64,000 bases of DNA from Gigantopelta aegis (GCF_016097555.1 NC_054702.1:63156119-63220118), one strand, 5' to 3'; positions 1-45,324 are shown, counted from the first letter of the stretch. Notes: a model not told the origin generated them from the letters alone. Numbers and translations: made by a program.

Positions 1-65
1 TACTGTTGAAAACTACGACTCATTGTCCAACTCTTGAATGAAAACATGTGGATCTTAAGAATATT

Positions 66-362
66 AAAGTTTGTTTTATTTAACGACACCACTAGAGCAC
101 ATTGATTTATACATAAACGGCTATTGGATGGTAAACATATGATCATTTTGACACAGTCATGGAGAGAAAACCCGATACAGTTTTCCATGAGTAGAAAGGG
201 ATATTTTATATGCACCATCCAACAGACAGGATAACACATACCACAGCCTTTGATATACCATTCGTGGTGCACTGGCTGGAACGAGAAATAGCCTAATGGG
301 GATCGATCCTAGACCGACTGCGCATTAGGTGTGCGCTTTACCACTGGGCTACGCTATGTCCC
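66..362 (-). mobile_element. tRNA-headed SINE, head H1 / tail T1
   Basis: Read on the - strand, the head carries a tRNA-like A box (CCCAGTGGTAAAGCG type) and B box (GATCGATCC). The tail ends GTGGTGTCGTTAAA. The body has the shared GCGGGTTTTCTC-like core and a CTTTTATA-type segment. It is slightly diverged, with small gaps in the head. Confidence 0.8.
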
Positions 363-1350
363 TCTTAAGATCGATGACGAAAATTTAAACAAACTATTTG
401 AATTGTTTTTAGAAATTGAGGTAAGTTGGTATTATTTGGCCAGTGCAGGCAGAGACATCAGAAGAGGAAGACTAGTGTGCACACCAATGAGAGAATCATA
501 GTATTGCTCCATTACTGAACAAGTTATTGCACTGATGTGAATAAGGCCAGAAATATCAAATAAAATTTGAATTGCAAGTGCTATTAAAAGAAATAGAAAT
601 TGTTTTACAAGTGTGTGTGTAGATGTTTAGCTGAACAAGGTATTTAACCAAACAAACCACAAGCGTCGCGCATACACGAGAATTCGTATTATAATACGAT
701 ATTTGTATAATACAATGCATAATTTCTCGTGTATTTTTGTAGGCGTACTTATTCATTCCTATGGGTATTAAATTCATTAGTTTTGGCGTTTTCTTTAGTT
801 ATTAAGTATTATTGTTATACAAAACATATTCTCAAGAAGAAAAGTTTACGATTTACCTGAAAAATTATACTATCGCCAATTTTGTAATTAATTTTAATTT
901 CAAGCCCTGTAAATAGCTCCTTACATTTTTTGTAAGTGAAATTACATTTAAATATTTTTGATGTGATTTCTGCAATTTCTACAAATTTATATTATCATAT
1001 TTTGGCTTTTGACATCGTAAGTTTGGTCATTTCGTATAATTTGAATATTCACCAAAAGAATCTAGTCATACCATTTTGGGCCCCACAGTATCCTTAAATC
1101 CCATTTTTAAACTGTGACATCCACCCTAGGAGTGTACCACTATGATGCCACAACATCTTTTAGCATGAATGGCTAATATTTTCACTACTAAAACGAAGTT
1201 TTAAATTGATGGAAACAGTTTACTTTTTAATGACCCAACAAAGTATTATCTGAAAATATATACATTTGATGTGTCACTAAAATTACTTTATTTAACCATC
1301 TACATAACCACCATAGCCCACTTATTGATGTTTTGAAACAATAATTGAAT
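363..1350. other. AT-rich intergenic stretch, nothing recognised
   Basis: I find no convincing coding region, known repeat or RNA gene here. Short open frames on both strands have no domain signature. Confidence 0.5.
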
Positions 1351-1399
1351 TATGTCGACGGTCCATAATTCAGGGGAAAATAACGGCTATTTGGAGCAC

Positions 1400-2010
1400 A
1401 GAGGTGTAAAGTATTATTTTAGTCACGTGACGGGCATCCTTCGAATAACTGCTAATTTGAGCATACCATACACAAAATTTAAACCATATCTCAAGCCATA
1501 TTGGAAAAAAGATAATTTAAAACATTTACATGATGAAATGCGTAAGAAGAGAAAACTGGTTAAAGAATGAAACATCTCACAATAGAAATGATGTTAACTA
1601 CTGTAAGTATAAAGAAGCTAAACGAATATTTAGAGAACAGAATAGACGCTGCAAGCGTAATCTAGTTGATAATAAATTTAAAGAAATATATGAAAGGGCT
1701 GAAATAGATATAAATGACTATTTCAAGATAACAAAAAGATATAAAAGAAAAAAAATTACATCCCAAAACTTGTATATAAAAACACAACAGGCATAAAACC
1801 AGAGAATATTTGTTATGCCTTTGGAAATTATTTTAGAGAGCTTTTCATACCCACTGTGGATAATGATTATGATCGATCATTTATAGACAAGATCAGTAAT
1901 TCTCTTTCTGATACTGAAGAATATGAGGCTTTTTTCTACACAAAGTGTACAAAACGCTGCGTCTCTATGTAAGGTTAAGGGACTTAAAACTGGCAAAGCA
2001 CCATGACCAT
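1400..2010 (+). mobile_element. LINE fragment (linker between endonuclease and reverse transcriptase)
   Basis: Translated pieces include PYWKKDNLKHLHDEMRKKRK, then YKEAKRIFRE, and later GLKTGKAP. This pattern precedes the reverse transcriptase in mollusc-type APE LINEs. A frameshift lies near 1560 and several stops follow. The copy breaks off where the RT domain should begin (about 2010). Clade not determined. Confidence 0.65.
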
Positions 2011-2110
2011 GACAATGCAGTCACGTGTACGATATGACGGTTTCAACACAAATTTATTTCATGTTAAGCAATGAGTTGCATGGTTAATTTACGCTTATTT
2101 ACGCTTTATA

Positions 2111-2955
2111 TTAAAGGGACATTCCTGAGTTTGCTCCATTGTAAGATGTTTCAGACTAATAAAATATTTCTTCAATTAAACTTGCATATTAAATATATTT
2201 TCTTGTTTAGAATGTCAGTGTCTGTATATTCAAAGTGTTTCTAGTCGTCTTAATATTTGTAAGAAGCCCAAACTGGATTTTGTCTTCAAATAATTTCGTA
2301 CGTACTAATAAAATATATTTTAGGAAATAAGATAAAATTTAACCTAGCACAAATATTTGAAAGATCAGAAACACGTTTAACGTACAGCCACTAATATTTC
2401 ATGGAGAACAATATATTGGATATGTAATTACAATCATTAAAAAGTCCCTGTTGGTAGTACTAAACCAAATAACTTCCGGCTGGGTCAAAGTTCGAGGTGC
2501 ACCCAACTTTTGATAGAGAAGTGAACACCACAAGTCCTGTGATTGGTTACAAATGTGAGTGTGTTGGTTGTAAAAAAAATTAGTTTCATCTGGGCTAAAA
2601 ATGTATGCAATTTTATTTCATCTAGTACCACTGTGTCAAGTAGCCTTGTTCTTGGAACATGTATGGGGTACCTGTAAAAAAAACAACTCAAATTTTGTGC
2701 GGAACTAGGGTAGTCATAGACGCTACCCGTTATCTCAGAAATGAGCAGCTTGACACCCACTTTTTTGTGATTCACTTTAAGGGTGAGGGGTGGTAGTATT
2801 TATTTCCGTGGCGTTTATGTCGATTGTTACGTTGCAGGTAGGAGTTTTAGCCACATGTGTTACTATTGTCGTCTATGGGATTTGATTTGGTAGTATACAC
2901 CTTGTTAGTCGATAACATCTTAAAAATTGCAGCAAACTCAGGAATGTCCCTTTAA
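2111..2955. mobile_element. TTAA-flanked inverted-repeat element (piggyBac-type MITE) with a nested element
   Basis: The left end is TTAA then AGGGACATTCCTGAGTTTGC. The right end is its inverted copy followed by TTAA. TTAA target duplication with AGGG-type ends suggests a non-autonomous piggyBac-like element of about 390 bases. A family-A element (2452-2905) sits inside it near the right end. No coding content was seen. Confidence 0.75.
2452..2905 (+). mobile_element. Family-A non-autonomous element, copy 1
   Basis: About 450 bases bounded by GGTAGTACTAAACCAAAT and, at the far end, ATTTGGTAGTATACACC. These form imperfect terminal inverted repeats around an ACCAAAT core. Five other copies occur in this window (9941, 18347, 23645, 24718, 26390). 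No protein is encoded; superfamily is unassigned. Confidence 0.72.
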
Positions 2956-3091
2956 TGGCTTATTATATGAGCTTAATAATACTGTTTGTGGACTTAATCT
3001 CCAATGGAGACGATGTCCTGGTATACTCCTTGCTGATGATACATTATTAACATACTTGCCCATAGTATCACTAAAACTTCATACTTTATTT

Positions 3092-3094
<3 letters not shown>

Positions 3095-3175
<81 letters not shown>

Positions 3176-3176
3176 C
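3095..3176. repeat. (AT)n microsatellite
   Basis: Pure TA alternation of about 80 bases; open frames over it are artefacts. Confidence 0.95.
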
Positions 3177-3723
3177 AATAGGCACTAAAAGGAATTTGAT
3201 TGTTGACTTATCGCACCCGATAAAAGCGATCTAACACTGAACTACAGCCCGCCCCTCGACATAACGAAGATGTAATATATCACCGCAAAATAACTAAAAT
3301 GATGTACATCATTTCACTGAGCTAAAAGTAACAAGCCACACACGACCAATGAGATGCGATGAGTACAAAAAATGCAATGGTTATCAATATAATTATGTTT
3401 CTTTATTTAAGATCTGGAATTTCATTTGCTAACCTGCGACGGACTGACACCTCATAATCCTATCACAAATCTTCTAATTTCAATCAATCAACGGCAGTCT
3501 GCCAAAAAAAAAAAATCGCTTTTGTTTAAACAACTCCACGGGCAGCACATATTGTAACCAAGATTGGTTATTGCAGACTCAATGTTATCTTCTTTAACGT
3601 GCTTTATACCTAGTTTGTGTTAAGTCTGAAGGAACCAGCTTGGTATCAACGACAGGCTTACACACATATACCACACACAATACAATAAATAAAACAAAAC
3701 AGAATAACTACAACAGTGGCACG

Positions 3724-37451
<33,728 letters not shown>

Positions 37452-37476
37452 GTGATCATCACAAATCCTTACATGA

Positions 37477-37595
37477 CAGTGGCGGATCCAGAAATTCCAT
37501 TTAGGTGGGGGGTGGGGTGGGGGTGGGGGGTGGGGGGGGGGGACAATGACATGAGGCGGAATGCCAAGGGAACTTTGGAAAGGGATCCGCCTCTG
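37477..37595. mobile_element. hAT-like MITE with G run (family D, unit 1)
   Basis: It starts CAGTGGCGGATCCAGAA and ends GGATCCGCCTCTG, with a G/T-rich centre. CATGA occurs on both flanks. It lies in the presumed 3' UTR of the lectin gene. Copied at 42020-42138. Confidence 0.72.
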
Positions 37596-37833
37596 CATGA
37601 CATTGATTCGATGACAACATGGAAGCCAGCGACGGGGAACACAACGGAACAAGCGAAGAACAGAAAGAAAGTTAGTACACAGACTGTATTTTTTTACAAG
37701 ACTAAATGTAGCGTGTACAGAACAGTAGCATACGATCGAATTATAGGAGATAAACATCAGCTGACCGTAACAGAAAATAGTTTGTAACTCTATTCATTTA
37801 TTCTTGTTCATGAATTTTCCTTTATAACCATTG

Positions 37834-37839
37834 ATTAAA
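37834..37839 (+). promoter_or_regulatory. Possible polyadenylation signal (ATTAAA)
   Basis: ATTAAA lies 383 bases after the stop and is followed within 40 bases by a GT/T-rich stretch. It is the first reasonable signal downstream of the last exon. The same hexamer occurs at the matching place in the duplicated gene end (42378). Transcript data are absent, so this is only a candidate. Confidence 0.3.
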
Positions 37840-38020
37840 TGTGTTCGAAGTTCTACAGTCGTATGTTTTGATTTAATTGTCATTAGCGTTTAAAGGCTGA
37901 CCCAAACCCAACAAAGATGGCCGTGTCTATCCAAATTCACAACTTTTTGCTCCACGGATTAAAAATAGTTCCAACATTGAACCCGTTTTTAGCCATGGTA
38001 GAAAGGAGATAAACATCATC

Positions 38021-38160
38021 TGGGCCCGTGCTTATAAAACTTAAAATCTAGACTTTAATAAAGTCCACACTTTAACGAAATGCTATTCGAATGGCGTTGC
38101 CATGACGTTAAAGTCTGAACTTTATTAAAGTCTAGACTTTAAGTTTTATAAGCACGGGGC
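38021..38160. mobile_element. Foldback MITE 1 of an abutting pair (unit 1)
   Basis: GGGCCCGTGCTTATAAAACT at the left is inverted at the right end (AGTTTTATAAGCACGGGGCC). The arms are about 55 bases with a loop of roughly 30. Copied at 42564-42703. Confidence 0.85.
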
Positions 38161-38302
38161 CTGACGTCAGATTGGAGGTAGTTTATCGTGCATTTAACAC
38201 CACTAAATGTTATATTTAAAACCTCACGCTTACGCGTTCGGTTTGAAATGTTATTTAACGGTGTTGAATGCACGATAAATTACCTCCAATCTGACGTCAG
38301 AT
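38161..38302. mobile_element. Foldback MITE 2 of an abutting pair (unit 1)
   Basis: TGACGTCAGATTGGAGGTAG at the left is inverted at the right (CTCCAATCTGACGTCAGA). The arms are about 60 bases and the loop carries CACGCTTACGCG. It starts at the very base where foldback 1 ends. Copied at 42704-42845. Confidence 0.85.
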
Positions 38303-38351
38303 CATGTTTACCTCCTAATTGAGTTCCATTTTTTTATTATTTCAAGTTATT

Positions 38352-38421
38352 TTCGTGCTTATATCCAATTAAGGTTCAAGCACGCTGTCCTGGGCACACA
38401 CACCTCAGCTATCTGGGTTAG

Positions 38422-38488
<67 letters not shown>

Positions 38489-38497
38489 GGAGAGAGG

Positions 38498-38544
<47 letters not shown>

Positions 38545-38615
38545 CTTACACCTACCCACTGAGTCGTTAAAACTCGCTCGGGGTGGGAGGCGGTACTGGG
38601 CTGCGAACCTAGTTG
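38352..38615 (-). mobile_element. SINE H4 / T3 carrying GA and GTA microsatellites (unit 1)
   Basis: The SINE starts TTTCGTGCTTATATCCAATT. Its middle is replaced by about 66 bases of GA and about 45 bases of GTA repeats (38423-38539). It ends with the inverted head (GGCTGCGAACC). Copied at 42896-43158. Confidence 0.82.
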
Positions 38616-39127
38616 CATTAAAACGAGTGCTCCCTTTCTTTATTTTATTTTGTAGGAATCGGAACTGATTTTAGAGTTAGGTTATTCCATGTTGAAAGGC
38701 GGCTAACTCACAAAATCCAGGTGTAAAAACAGGGTTGATTTCTGCATGTAGAACTGAGTGTCATAACATGTAGTTCATGTCCAGTATACAGAGGTTTGGT
38801 GAGAATTGCTTCCCTTTTCGTACCCGTCGAAGTATTGATAATAATAATGATAATATTTCAAACTCTAGGTGGTGAACTTGTTATTGTTATTTTTATTTAA
38901 ATAAAATGACGTCTCAGGGACTGTTCTCGTCTAGATGATAACGTTAAATATTATTGTTTTCCGTGTTTAAGTGGTACATAAAAAAAGTAATAAAGCATTT
39001 AACAAAATAGAGTGAATTCGTCGTATGTATTATTGCTGAAAATCTGTATTTTCAAATCATATTGTATTTGTTTCACATCTGGTTTTCAAAATATTTGCAG
39101 GAAAGAAAAAAACCCAAAACGTCCTCC

Positions 39128-39270
39128 CACCAGTGGTGTAGCGGGGGGAGGAGAACGGGGGCCATCTCCCCAATCGAACTTTCGTTTACTGTATTAATTT
39201 TTATAAAATCATACATACTTACATAGTTACATACATACATACATACATAGATACATACATAGTTACATAG

Positions 39271-39301
<31 letters not shown>

Positions 39302-39412
39302 CATACATACATACAAACATACATACATACATAGTGTGGGTTGGCCCACCCTAATAGTGGGTTGCCCCCCCCCCCCCCCCCCCAATCTAAAATCCTGGCT
39401 ACGCCAGTGCCT
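39128..39412. mobile_element. hAT-like MITE with CATA microsatellite and C run (unit 1)
   Basis: The ends are CCAGTGGTGTAGCGGGGGGA and CCTGGCTACGCCAGTG, imperfect inverted repeats of the CAGTGGCGTAGC type common in hAT MITEs. The centre holds about 120 bases of CATA-type repeat and a C run. Copied at 43671-43951. Confidence 0.7.
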
Positions 39413-39429
39413 CAAAGGATGGCGAGCAG

Positions 39430-39545
39430 TTCAGACATTGTCTTAATAGAGAGAAAATCCGTTAAATTTTTTCATTAGTAGCAAAGGATCTTTTACATGC
39501 ACCATCCCACAGACAGGAAAACACATACCACGGCCTTTGATAAGG
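39430..39545 (-). mobile_element. SINE body fragment (unit 1)
   Basis: It shows GAGAGAAAATCCGTTAAATT and GGATCTTTTACATGCACCAT, the inverted shared SINE core, cut at both ends. Copied at 43973-44086. Confidence 0.7.
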
Positions 39546-39737
39546 GATTTCATATATGTTATTCTTCATGTTTTGTTTTACTTTTATTTTGTTCTGAAAC
39601 ATTTAACTTGTTATCTTTTTAAATATTAATAATATGGGTATGTTTGGCTCTTAGGACTAATTTCATTTTCGAGTTCACCTGTTCATAATATCGATTGATT
39701 GTATCAGAACGCAGTTTCCAGTACAGATCGATGTTGA

Positions 39738-40297
39738 ATAGAAGTACAGCATACTGAATGGACGTACAGCGTGCTGAATAGACGTGCATCGTGCTGAATA
39801 GGCGTACAGCGAATAGAGGTACATCGTGCTGAATAAACGTAAAACGTGTTGAATAAACGTACAGCGTGCTGAATGGATGTACAGTGTTCTGAATAGACGT
39901 ACAACGTGCCGAATAGACGTACAGTGAACCGAATGGACGTACAGCGTGCTGAATAGAAAGCACAGCGTACTGAATGGACGTACTGCGAATAGAGGTACAT
40001 CGTGCTGAATAAACGTACAGCGTGCTGAATAAACGTACAGCGTGCTGAATAAACGTACAACCTGCTGAATAGAGGTACAGTGTGCTGAATAGACGTACAC
40101 CGTCCTGAATAGATATACATTGTGCTGAATAGACGTACATCGTGCTGAATAGACATACAGTATGCTGAATAGACGTACATCGTGCTGAATAGATGTACAG
40201 CGAATAGACCTATATCGTGCTGAATAGACGTACAACTTGCTGAATAGACGTACAGCGAAAAGACGTATATCGTGCTGACTAGACGTACATCATGCTG
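39738..40297. repeat. ~20-bp minisatellite (unit 1)
   Basis: About 28 units of GAATAGACGTACAGCGTGCT with many variants. Because 20 is not a multiple of three, all three frames stay open for long stretches on the - strand, giving long low-complexity translations that are not genes. A last unit follows the nested SINE at 40590-40618. Confidence 0.92.
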
Positions 40298-40589
40298 AAT
40301 GAATGAATGAATGAATGAATGTTTAACAACACCCCTAGCACGAAAAATACATCGGCTATTGGGTGTCAAACTATGGTAATGCAAATAAATAAAGTGATGA
40401 TCAACATCAATATAAAATTCAAGGTTTAAACAAAAACAGTGTAAAGAACTGTGTAAAAATACAAATACAAATATCACAGAATTTTACGGACACTGAATTT
40501 TACTCTAAACTTCAATTTGTGCTGTATTGGCCATTCTCAAAGAGAATGTTACACCCCTGCACCACGGTGAGGTTACAGCACGCGCAGGG
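40298..40589 (-). mobile_element. SINE with (CATT)n tail, inside the minisatellite (unit 1)
   Basis: The + strand starts with GAATG repeats and TTTAACAACACCCCTAGCAC, passes ATCGGCTATTGGGTGTCAAA, and ends at CACCACGGTGAGGTTACAGC. Minisatellite units (CATGCTGAAT) border it on both sides. Copied at 44841-45127. Confidence 0.72.
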
Positions 40590-40670
40590 GTACAGCATGC
40601 TGAATAGACGTACAGTGTGCAACTTGACAATAAACAACAGGGTTTTTTTTGTATTAATTAAGAACATAAG

Positions 40671-40805
40671 TTCTTGAAGGCTGTGGCACGCAACTCGTTC
40701 ACTGCTGAAGGCTGGGGCCCAGAAGAGAGCTTCCAGCAGTACTTTCCATTCGCTGTAGGACGAGAGTTCAATCTAACCTTCGTGGTGACTTCATCCGGTT
40801 TTGAT
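40671..40805 (+). pseudogene. Partial duplicate of galectin exon 11 (copy 2)
   Basis: This matches 36128-36262 of exon 11 and keeps the GTAAGT donor, but it lacks the first 73 bases of the exon and its acceptor. It cannot be spliced in as a normal internal exon. Its first part carries the variant bases of the downstream fragment at 45209, while its latter part carries those of exon 11, so it is a hybrid. It marks the start of the second 4.54-kb unit. Confidence 0.85.
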
Positions 40806-41826
40806 GTAAGTATAACCTGTGTTCACATTTAAACAAATTAAACTGGTTTAACTATACTGGTTTTGCTAAAACGCTTTAGGTTGGGAATGACACATGTAAT
40901 GACTATACCGTATAAGACGGAAGTGTAGTTATCCGCACTTGCGCAAGACATCAAAACAACAATGGACTGCTTGTTTTGTTTTGTTTTGAGATATTTTATT
41001 GATAAAAAAAAGAAAGAATCAAAAGGATTGCACAACAGGCAGAGCCTATATAAATGCTCTCCTAAACAAGATGGACACTGGACAATATTCATAATCATAT
41101 ATATCTAAAGCATAATAACAATGTCTAATGGCATAAAATAATTAACATAATTAATATTTTTTAACATATAGTAATAAAAGGTAGAGAGTAGATAGAATAG
41201 AAATGGGATAGTCGAGAAAAAATATGATAGTAATGATCCTATTGTTGGAGCTAACCTTATATGGGGCAGTAAGATCAGAATAATAAGTTAGTTGGACTGC
41301 GAGTCGATTAGGTCGTTGCTGACGCACTTACTGCTTATTCTGACTGCGACGTTATTGTCACCTCCGCGTTATACTGATTTAACTGAAACAGTTTGCGTTC
41401 ACACTTACATTTAAACTGTTTTAGATAAATACCAGTTCAAATAAACTACATACCGAAGTGTCTTGGCTATACCGGTAGAGTGAAAAGATCGCGTTCGCAC
41501 CTACATTTTTAAACGTGGCGAAAATCTTCCGGTAACTAAAGGTAAGAGAGTAATGTGGTTCGGACTTTAGAACCAGTAGAAGTCAAATCCATCCAAGCAG
41601 CGATCAATTTATTAATCGTTTAATGTAAACACGTGTTAATCCAAGCTCTGGGCGGGAGCCGGCACCGGGATGCGAACCATGTACCTACCAGCCTTATGTC
41701 CCATGGCTTAACCACGATACCGCCTGGGCCGGTATAGAGAATACTACATGAGCGGACGTTATATAGCGTTTATCTTACAACGAGTTGTTTAAAAACGGAT
41801 CCAACGATGTTTTGTTTTATTTGCAG

Positions 41827-41994
41827 ATCTACGTAGACGAAGTATATTTCGTTAGTCGACAGCACTATGTCGAACCGAGCTTGATTGATGAAGTGGTTGT
41901 ACTCAGAGGTGCCGACGTGGAGTCTGTTAAATTATTTTACTACTCACCCGCTGATGAGGTCACCCCACCGTTTCCACTGTTCAGTGTGAAATAG
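41827..41994 (+). CDS. Duplicate of terminal exon 12
   Basis: An identical copy of exon 12 with intact acceptor (TTTGCAG), reading frame and stop. It could act as an alternative terminal exon giving the same peptide but another 3' UTR, or it may be unused. The matching upstream exon 11 copy is truncated, so this unit cannot make a second complete galectin domain by itself. Confidence 0.6.
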   Translation: MYVDEVYFVSRQHYVEPSLIDEVVVLRGADVESVKLFYYSPADEVTPPFPLFSVK

Positions 41995-42019
41995 GTGATC
42001 ATCACAAATCCTTACATGA

Positions 42020-42845
42020 CAGTGGCGGATCCAGAAATTCCATTTAGGTGGGGGGTGGGGTGGGGTGTGGGGGGTGGGGGGGGGGGACAATGACATGAGG
42101 CGGAATGCCAAGGGAACTTTGGAAAGGGATCCGCCTCTGCATGACATTGATTCGATGACAACATGGAAGCCAGCGACGGGGAACACAACGGAACAAGCGA
42201 AGAACAGAAAGAAAGTTAGTACACAGACTGTATTTTTTTACAAGACTAAATGTAGCGTGTACAGAACAGTAGCATACGATCGAATTATAGGAGATAAACA
42301 TCAGCTGACCGTAACAGAAAATAGTTTGTAACTCTATTCATTTATTCTTGTTCATGAATTTTCCTTTATAACCATTGATTAAATGTGTTCGAAGTTCTAC
42401 AGTCGTATGTTTTGATTTAATTGTCATTAGCGTTTAAAGGCTGACCCAAACCCAACAAAGATGGCCGTGTCTATCCAAATTCACAACTTTTTGCTCCACG
42501 GATTAAAAATAGTTCCAACATTGAACCCGTTTTTAGCCATGGTAGAAAGGAGATAAACATCATCTGGGCCCGTGCTTATAAAACTTAAAATCTAGACTTT
42601 AATAAAGTCCACACTTTAACGAAATGCTATTCGAATGGCGTTGCCATGACGTTAAAGTCTGAACTTTATTAAAGTCTAGACTTTAAGTTTTATAAGCACG
42701 GGGCCTGACGTCAGATTGGAGGTAGTTTATCGTGCATTTAACACCACTAAATGTTATATTTAAAACCTCACGCTTACGCGTTCGGTTTGAAATGTTATTT
42801 AACGGTGTTGAATGCACGATAAATTACCTCCAATCTGACGTCAGA
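42020..42845. mobile_element. Unit 2 copies of the hAT-like MITE and the two foldbacks
   Basis: These match 37477-38302 with changes only in G-run lengths. They are listed so that the second unit is not read as separate insertions. Confidence 0.85.
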
Positions 42846-42965
42846 TCATGTTTACCTCCTAATTGAGTTCCATTTTTTTATTATTTCAAGTTATTTTCGT
42901 GCTTATATCCAATTAAGGTTCAAGCACGCTGTCCTGGGCACACACACCTCAGCTATCTGGGTTAG

Positions 42966-43032
<67 letters not shown>

Positions 43033-43041
43033 GGAGAGAGG

Positions 43042-43088
<47 letters not shown>

Positions 43089-43813
43089 CTTACACCTACC
43101 CACTGAGTCGTTAAAACTCGCTCGGGGTGGGAGGCGGTACTGGGCTGCGAACCTAGTTGCATTAAAACGAGTGCTCCCTTTCTTTATTTTATTTTGTAGG
43201 AATCGGAACTGATTTTAGAGTTAGGTTATTCCATGTTGAAAGGCGGCTAACTCACAAAATCCAGGTGTAAAAACAGGGTTGATTTCTGCATGTAGAACTG
43301 AGTGTCATAACATGTAGTTCATGTCCAGTATACAGAGGTTTGGTGAGAATTGCTTCCCTTTTCGTACCCGTCGAAGTATTGATAATAATAATGATAATAT
43401 TTCAAACTCTAGGTGGTGAACTTGTTATTGTTATTTTTATTTAAATAAAATGACGTCTCAGGGACTGTTCTCGTCTAGATGATAACGTTAAATATTATTG
43501 TTTTCCGTGTTTAAGTGGTACATAAAAAAAGTAATAAAGCATTTAACAAAATAGAGTGAATTCGTCGTATGTATTATTGCTGAAAATCTGTATTTTCAAA
43601 TCATATTGTATTTGTTTCACATCTGGTTTTCAAAATATTTGCAGGAAAGAAAAAAACCCAAAACGTCCTCCCACCAGTGGTGTAGCGGGGGAGGAGAACG
43701 GGGGCCATCTCCCCAATCGAACTTTCGTTTACTGTATTAATTTTTATAAAATCATACATACTTACATAGTTACATACATACATACATACATAGATACATA
43801 CATAGTTACATAG

Positions 43814-43844
<31 letters not shown>

Positions 43845-44280
43845 CATACATACATACAAACATACATACATACATAGTGTGGGTTGGCCCACCCTAATAG
43901 TGGGTTGCCCCCCCCCCCCCCAATCTAAAATCCTGGCTACGCCAGTGCCTCAAAGGATGGCGAGCAGTTCAGACATTGTCTTAATAGAGAGAAAATCCGT
44001 TAAATTTTTTCATTAGTAGCAAAGGATCTTTTACATGCACCATCCCACAGACAGGAAAACACATACCACGGCCTTTGATAAGGGATTTCATATATGTTAT
44101 TCTTCATGTTTTGTTTTACTTTTATTTTGTTCTGAAACATTTAACTTGTTATCTTTTTAAATATTAATAATATGGGTATGTTTGGCTCTTAGGACTAATT
44201 TCATTTTCGAGTTCACCTGTTCATAATATCGATTGATTGTATCAGAACGCAGTTTCCAGTACAGATCGATGTTGAATAGA

Positions 44281-44836
44281 AGTACAGCATACTGAATGGA
44301 CGTACAGCGTGCTGAATAGACGTGCATCGTGCTGAATAGGCGTACAGCGAATAGAGGTACATCGTGCTGAATAAACGTAAAACGTGTTGAATAAACGTAC
44401 AGCGTGCTGAATGGATGTACAGTGTTCTGAATAGACGTACAACGTGCCGAATAGACGTACAGTGAACCGAATGGACGTACAGCGTGCTGAATAGAAAGCA
44501 CAGCGTACTGAATGGACGTACTGCGAATAGAGGTACATCGTGCTGAATAAACGTACAGCGTGCTGAATAAACGTACAGCGTGCTGAATAAACGTACAACC
44601 TGCTGAATAGAGGTACAGTGTGCTGAATAGACGTACACCGTCCTGAATAGATATACATTGTGCTGAATAGACGTACATCGTGCTGAATAGACATACAGTA
44701 TGCTGAATAGACGTACATCGTGCTGAATAGATGTACAGCGAATAGACCTATATCGTGCTGAATAGACGTACAACTTGCTGAATAGACGTACAGCGAAAAG
44801 ACGTATATCGTGCTGACTAGACGTACATCATGCTGA
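44281..44836. repeat. ~20-bp minisatellite (unit 2)
   Basis: An essentially identical copy of the array at 39738, unit for unit. Identical variant order shows it came with the segmental duplication and has not changed since. Confidence 0.92.
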
Positions 44837-45208
44837 ATGAATGAATGAATGAATGAATGTTTAACAACACCCCCAGCACGAAAAATACATCGGCTATTGG
44901 GTGTCAAACTATGGTAATGCAAATAAATAAAGTGATGATCAACATCAATATAAAATTCAAGGTTTAAACAAAAACAGTGTAAAGAACTGTGTAAAAATAC
45001 AAATACAAATATCACAGAATTTTACGGACACTGAATTTTACTCTAAACTTCAATTTGTGCTGTATTGGCCATTCTCAAAGAGAATGTTACACCCCTGCAC
45101 CACGGTGAGGTTACAGCACGCGCAGGGGTACAGCATGCTGAATAGACGTACAGTGTGCAACTTGACAATAAACAACAGGGTTTTTTTTGTATTAATTAAG
45201 AACATAAG

Positions 45209-45324
45209 TTCTTGAAGGCTGTGGCACGCAACTCGTTCACTGCTGAAGGCTGGGGCCCAGAAGAGAGCTCCCAGCAGTACTTTCCATTCGCTGTAGGACG
45301 AGAGTTCAATCTGACCTTCGTGGT
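45209..45324 (+). pseudogene. Stray 116-base fragment of galectin exon 11 (copy 3)
   Basis: The match to exon 11 covers 36128-36243 and stops abruptly inside the exon after CTTCGTGGT. There is no splice site on either side. It differs from exon 11 at four bases, two shared with copy 2. It is best read as the older fragment that seeded the unequal crossover and the 4.54-kb tandem duplication. Confidence 0.8.

Noticed and set aside
3640-3723. Upstream in-frame ATG of exon 1
   Set aside because: Its 28 residues are polar and would remove the signal peptide from the N-terminus. 3724 has an acceptable start context.
39619-40477. Long - strand open frames (up to 257 codons) with YSARCTSIQH-like repeats
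   Set aside because: They follow a 20-base minisatellite that stays open in all three frames, with no start context, domain or codon signal. The same holds for the copies at 44157-45015.
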